From Flavobacteriaceae bacterium UBA3611 (GTDB lineage: Bacteria; Bacteroidota; Bacteroidia; Flavobacteriales; Flavobacteriaceae), in NCBI GenBank assembly GCA_002375495.1, contig DFLU01000007.1:83050-147049 (forward strand): a stretch of DNA of 64,000 nucleotides. The letters are read 5' to 3'. Both the position numbers and the translations under genes were made by a program. Shown piece by piece: positions 60,627 to 64,000 of this stretch. Position 1 is the first letter of the stretch. The number at the start of each line of letters is the position of its first letter. Under the pieces are notes generated by a model, which searched no databases, was not told the origin of the DNA, and worked only from the letters and a program-made list of their open reading frames with translations.

Positions 60627-60731
60627 ATACTAACTTCCCATTATTCGGGTCGAGCAAATTTACAATTTTTTAGAGGATTAGATTCTCAAATCGCAAAGAC
60701 ACTTTACAATCTTATTGAGGTGACTTGATGA

Positions 60732-61451
60732 CTAGCGGCGCGATAATTGTTCTTTGGGAGCCTTATTCATCAAGCAAAAATGAATTACCAATGCAGTGGC
60801 CAAGATTAAAGTTCCACGGGCTATAAACACGAATAAGTTTCCGAATCCTAGGTCATAATAGGCCAATGCTCGAAAAATTTCAGCAAAAATGAACAAAAAC
60901 ATAGCCAAGGCAAACACCAAAGATGCCTTCGTATTGCACGCGTGGTTATACAATAGCACCAAAAATCCTGTTACCACCAGTACCATCGCTCCTAATAACA
61001 TAGCAGCATACTGCAAATTTCCCACAGTGAAATCTTTCAGCATATTAATAAACCTATATAACATGAAAGCATTCACTATAATAAATACAACAAATACAAT
61101 GCTCAAAAAAACACCGAGATTTTTAAATGAAGCTTGTTTCCACAGTGCCTTCACAATAAATAGAAACGATATAAAATTTAGTAGTAATGCAACGACCGCC
61201 ATCGTTTCATTTTCATACCAAATAGTAGCGAAGCTAGAAGTGGCATAGATAAGTAAGAAGGTCGCAATTAATGGGTTGACTTGCTTTTGCTTATAATATA
61301 TCAAGATACATAGAAAAGCAATCGAAATAAACCCCCTAAGGAAACGGTAGGCTTTAAATTCTTCGAAATAATGTACGCCAATACTTGCTAGAAGCAGAAT
61401 GAGACCTACACTTGCCAATATGAGTTTGTAGTTTTTAGCAATAGACTTCAT
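60732..61451 (-). CDS. multi-span membrane protein, function unknown
   Basis: A 239-residue protein with seven to eight predicted membrane helices. Weak resemblance to the YhhN/TMEM86 (lysoplasmalogenase) topology is noted, but no motif proves it. A conserved-looking pair of residues, EIFRALAYYDLG near residue 190, could be functional. It is transcribed away from purM's end (61498), with a 46-base gap, and is probably in the same operon or alone. Confidence 0.6.
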   Translation of the reverse strand: MKSIAKNYKLILASVGLILLLASIGVHYFEEFKAYRFLRGFISIAFLCILIYYKQKQVNPLIATFLLIYATSSFATIWYENETMAVVALLLNFISFLFIVKALWKQASFKNLGVFLSIVFVVFIIVNAFMLYRFINMLKDFTVGNLQYAAMLLGAMVLVVTGFLVLLYNHACNTKASLVFALAMFLFIFAEIFRALAYYDLGFGNLFVFIARGTLILATALVIHFCLMNKAPKEQLSRR

Positions 61452-61497
61452 AGTTCAATAACTCACGCCATTAATAACTTCACATTTAACAAGAGCA

Positions 61498-62679
61498 CTA
61501 ACTATAATTAAATTCTCCGTGCTTCGATTTAATTGTCAATTTTTTATCTGAAGCTTGATGTACGCGTCCTACAATCTGGGCGTCTACATTAAATGACTTC
61601 GAAATCTTAATAATTTCGTCTGCAATTTCTTCGGGTACATAAAGTTCCATTCGGTGCCCCATATTAAACACTTGGTACATTTCCTTCCAATCGGTTCCAC
61701 TTTCTTCATGGATCATTTTGAAAAGCGGTGGTGTGTCGAATAAATTATCTTTTTCTATATGTAGATTTTCAATAAAGTGCAGAATTTTAGTTTGCGCACC
61801 CCCACTGCAATGCACCATCCCGTGAATTTCTTTAGAGGAATACGAATTTAAAATCTCTTTGATGATAGGAGCGTACGTTCGTGTGGGAGACAACACCAAC
61901 TGTCCGGCATCAAGCGGTGTTCCGTCAATTCTATCGGTTAGTTTTTTAGAACCACTATACACCAAAGATTCGGGTACAGCAGCATCATAACTCTCAGGGA
62001 ATTTTTCAGCTAAATACTTATGGAACACATCATGACGGGCACTTGTGAGGCCATTGCTTCCCATTCCACCATTGTATTGCGATTCATAGCTAGCTTGTCC
62101 AAACGAAGCCAGCCCTACAATTACATCACCTGGTTGAATGTTTGCATTGTCTATGATGTCTTCTTTTTTCAATCTTGCAGTAACCGTACTATCTACAATA
62201 ATGGTGCGCACCAAATCACCTACATCGGCTGTTTCGCCTCCAGTTGAGTAAATATTAACCCCAAAGTTTGCCAACTCTTTAATTAGTTCTTCAGTACCGT
62301 TTATGATAGCAGAAATTACATCTCCGGGTATCAAGTTTTTATTGCGCCCTATGGTAGAAGATAAGGTAATCGCATCTACCGCGCCAACGCACAGTAAATC
62401 GTCTATATTCATGATAAGGGCATCTTGTGCAATGCCTTTCCAAACAGATAGATCACCTGTTTCTTTCCAGTACATATAGGCCAAAGACGATTTTGTACCG
62501 GCACCATCTGCGTGCATTACCAAGCAGTAGTCATCGTCACCTGTTAGATAATCGGGTACAATTTTACAGAATGCCTTCGGAAAAAGTCCCTTATCAACAT
62601 TCTTAATGGCATTGTGAACGTCTTCCTTTCCTGCGGAAACGCCCCGTAACGCATATCTTTTTGAAATTTCCTGACCCAT
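61498..62679 (-). CDS. purM: phosphoribosylformylglycinamidine cyclo-ligase
   Basis: PurM closes the imidazole ring in purine synthesis, using ATP to make AIR. The 393-residue protein has MHADGAGTKSSLAYMYWKETGD, the conserved MNIDDLLCVGA, GGETADVGDLV and VGLASFGQASYESQ. Length is above the roughly 345 of the E. coli form, as in many Bacteroidota. It is transcribed from a -7 element at 62698-62705 on the minus strand. Confidence 0.96.
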   Translation of the reverse strand: MGQEISKRYALRGVSAGKEDVHNAIKNVDKGLFPKAFCKIVPDYLTGDDDYCLVMHADGAGTKSSLAYMYWKETGDLSVWKGIAQDALIMNIDDLLCVGAVDAITLSSTIGRNKNLIPGDVISAIINGTEELIKELANFGVNIYSTGGETADVGDLVRTIIVDSTVTARLKKEDIIDNANIQPGDVIVGLASFGQASYESQYNGGMGSNGLTSARHDVFHKYLAEKFPESYDAAVPESLVYSGSKKLTDRIDGTPLDAGQLVLSPTRTYAPIIKEILNSYSSKEIHGMVHCSGGAQTKILHFIENLHIEKDNLFDTPPLFKMIHEESGTDWKEMYQVFNMGHRMELYVPEEIADEIIKISKSFNVDAQIVGRVHQASDKKLTIKSKHGEFNYS

Positions 62680-62697
62680 AGAGTTGTTGTGTTGTCA

Positions 62698-62705
62698 CAA
62701 AAGTA
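62698..62705 (-). promoter_or_regulatory. -7 promoter element of purM
   Basis: On the minus strand TACTTTTG, matching TAnnTTTG, 18 bases before the purM start codon. The -33 region falls in the preceding terminator hairpin, so the two overlap. Confidence 0.55.
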
Positions 62706-62714
62706 CTGAATACT

Positions 62715-62742
62715 AAAACGCCCCGAAAATTCGAGACGTTTT
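62715..62742 (-). terminator. terminator between the window-edge gene and purM
   Basis: Minus-strand stem AAAACGTCTCGA / TCGGGGCGTTTT (62731-62742 with 62715-62726), with two G-U pairs in the minus-strand RNA, and a TTTT tail. The pairing is imperfect on the plus strand (C opposite A), so it belongs to the minus-strand gene at 62768. It lies 25-53 bases after that gene's stop. Confidence 0.65.
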
Positions 62743-62767
62743 TTTTGGTGTATTTAAATGGTTTGTA

Positions 62768-64000
62768 TTATTTCCAATCGGGCATAAATGCGTTCTCTTT
62801 AAACGTCTCACGATTTCCATCATTATCGATAAAATCTACTTCTAATATTACGATGCTTTGTGCTGAAATCCCATCGTTTGAAGTATTCATCAGAATTATT
62901 TCTGCTTCATTCGGAGAGTATTTTACTTGTAAATCGTTTGTCCCATTGGGTTTTGAGCCTGAAATTTCCGTAGCAACATCGGTATCGAGATCATAAATAA
63001 ATACACGTGAATCTAATCTTCTGTATTCAGCGTTCTGAAATTCTGACACATCATAGGTATAGAGCACTTGTTTATTATCTACAGATAATTCGAGACCACT
63101 CACGCCACCTAACATATTTGAAAAAACCGTATCTAAGAGGTTTCCAGCGTTATCAATTATTAAAATTGATGTATTATAACCACTCAAATCATTTGTCTTA
63201 ATAGCGATCGTATTGTCAGATTCATGAGCATCCACTTCAGAAACAAGCGATCCATCGGTTGTTTGGTATACAAGTTCGAGTCCTTGACCAGAGGTGTTTA
63301 TACGATATAATTTATCTAACACGGGAAAATAAATACGGGTACTATTTTCTGGCCATGAGATATTAATTTCATTAAGGTTAAATCCAGCGGGCTTAACAGT
63401 ACTTGTAATTTTTCTTGTCTCGCTTCCATCCCTATTCATTGTGAACACATCAACTTGTGCCCCGTCAGATTGTAAAAAGGCAATTCGGTTTGCTGCCACA
63501 TTACGCACGGGTCTAAAGCTATTTTTGTCTGAAGGGGTAAGCTGAAATTCAGATCCGTCCTCATCAGCAGAAAAAATAACATTGTTGCCGTTTATATTTC
63601 GTGTAAAGAGTATTCGGTTGTCTACAGGTGCACTCACCACAGAAAATGTTCCAAACGGACTTAGTACTGGATCATTAATATTATCTGTTGCTGATACTTG
63701 CCATACATAGTCGGCGCCAAGAACTAACGGACTATACGTAAACGTAGTATCTGTAATATTCTCGAAGAGAAGAACGTCGTCGTTCTGGTTGTTACGCACC
63801 TCTAAAGTGTATTCTATTGGGTCGTTTTCAGGATCGTCTGAGGTCCATGAAAAAGTTGCCTCAACACTCTGCAAGACTTCATTTTCGGTAGGTGACAGTA
63901 ATTGCGGACTCGTAGGTGGTCTATTATTAGCTGTTGAAACATCTAACTCGAACACAACATTCACTGTGGTATTGGCCAAAACCGTAGTAGGCTCAAAATC
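62768..64000 (-). CDS. extracellular protein with FN3-like and TolB-like beta-propeller regions (5' end outside the window)
   Basis: The visible 411 residues are the C-terminal part; the frame runs open to the window edge, so the start is missing. A fibronectin type III-like stretch (SPTENEVLQSVEATFSWTS; DYVWQVSATDN) is followed by a beta-propeller of TolB/WD40-like repeats (FTRNINGNNVIFSADEDGSE; FTMNRDGSETRKITS; RLDSRVFIYDLDTD). Probably an exported or lipid-anchored surface protein. No T9SS sorting tail is seen at the C-terminus, so it is more likely held in the periplasm or outer membrane. Function unknown. Confidence 0.8.
   Translation of the reverse strand, partial: DFEPTTVLANTTVNVVFELDVSTANNRPPTSPQLLSPTENEVLQSVEATFSWTSDDPENDPIEYTLEVRNNQNDDVLLFENITDTTFTYSPLVLGADYVWQVSATDNINDPVLSPFGTFSVVSAPVDNRILFTRNINGNNVIFSADEDGSEFQLTPSDKNSFRPVRNVAANRIAFLQSDGAQVDVFTMNRDGSETRKITSTVKPAGFNLNEINISWPENSTRIYFPVLDKLYRINTSGQGLELVYQTTDGSLVSEVDAHESDNTIAIKTNDLSGYNTSILIIDNAGNLLDTVFSNMLGGVSGLELSVDNKQVLYTYDVSEFQNAEYRRLDSRVFIYDLDTDVATEISGSKPNGTNDLQVKYSPNEAEIILMNTSNDGISAQSIVILEVDFIDNDGNRETFKENAFMPDWK

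Overview
The window looks like a chromosomal segment of a member of the family Flavobacteriaceae (Bacteroidota). Supporting signs are: promoters of the Bacteroidota type (TTG, about 19 nt, TAnnTTTG) with almost no Shine-Dalgarno sequences; lipoproteins with a short lipobox followed by acidic residues; a C-terminal type IX secretion (T9SS) sorting domain; a Bacteroidota-type SecA of 1119 residues; a 'GCTDP...DDGSC' surface motif; and many DUF families typical of this group (DUF2795, DUF4199, DUF4920, DUF4197, DUF6268). No rRNA, tRNA, CRISPR array, transposase, prophage or plasmid gene was seen. The region reads as ordinary core and lineage-specific chromosome, with repeat-rich spacers.

Layout. 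0-2.5 kb: an ABC ATPase flanked by seven-base tandem arrays, then a cobalamin adenosyltransferase. 2.5-9.6 kb: a DUF2795 protein, SecA, small envelope proteins, and a first ECF sigma factor module. 9.6-13.6 kb: a second ECF sigma factor, a putative anti-sigma protein, a secreted Trp-rich repeat protein, and Ohr peroxidase. 13.7-19.6 kb: MeaB and a lipid-linked sugar cassette (epimerase, GT2, duplicated LAB_N protein, ArnT-like GT, PAP2 phosphatase). 19.6-30.7 kb: MATE exporter, DUF1853, M28 peptidase, a tight OMP / NtrC-like / PPK2 operon, MscS and an ABC exporter. 31-37.7 kb: DnaJ-GrpE, YceI lipoprotein, MnmD, IlvE and a MazG-like pyrophosphohydrolase.

37.8-42.6 kb is the most interesting part. 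A histidine kinase / NarL-type response regulator operon, led by an unrecognised cytoplasmic protein, is followed by a stand-alone LuxR-type HTH protein and a lipoprotein with a Gly5-Ser linker. All three transcription units carry the same palindrome, ATACCC-N6-GGGTAT (two heptamers in the 7-2-7 arrangement of NarL sites), at nearly constant distance upstream of a TTTG -7 element. This looks like a small self-contained regulon.

42.6-52 kb: M49 peptidase, SRPBCC/GyrI protein, CrcB fluoride channel, a zincin fused to a FISUMP domain, MFS exporter with a DJ-1-like lipoprotein, and an Lrp regulator. 52-64 kb: an 89-bp tandem repeat, the fused acyl-CoA mutase IcmF, a T9SS cargo protein, a BtuF-like protein, PyrF, RF1, PurM and a truncated FN3/beta-propeller protein at the window edge.

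A B12 theme runs through the window: adenosyltransferase (1845), MeaB (13687), IcmF (52389) and a BtuF-like binding protein (57959) are dispersed but fit one adenosylcobalamin-dependent carbon-skeleton mutase system. Genes are densely packed. Many convergent pairs abut or overlap, and at least one terminator appears to lie inside the neighbouring coding sequence.
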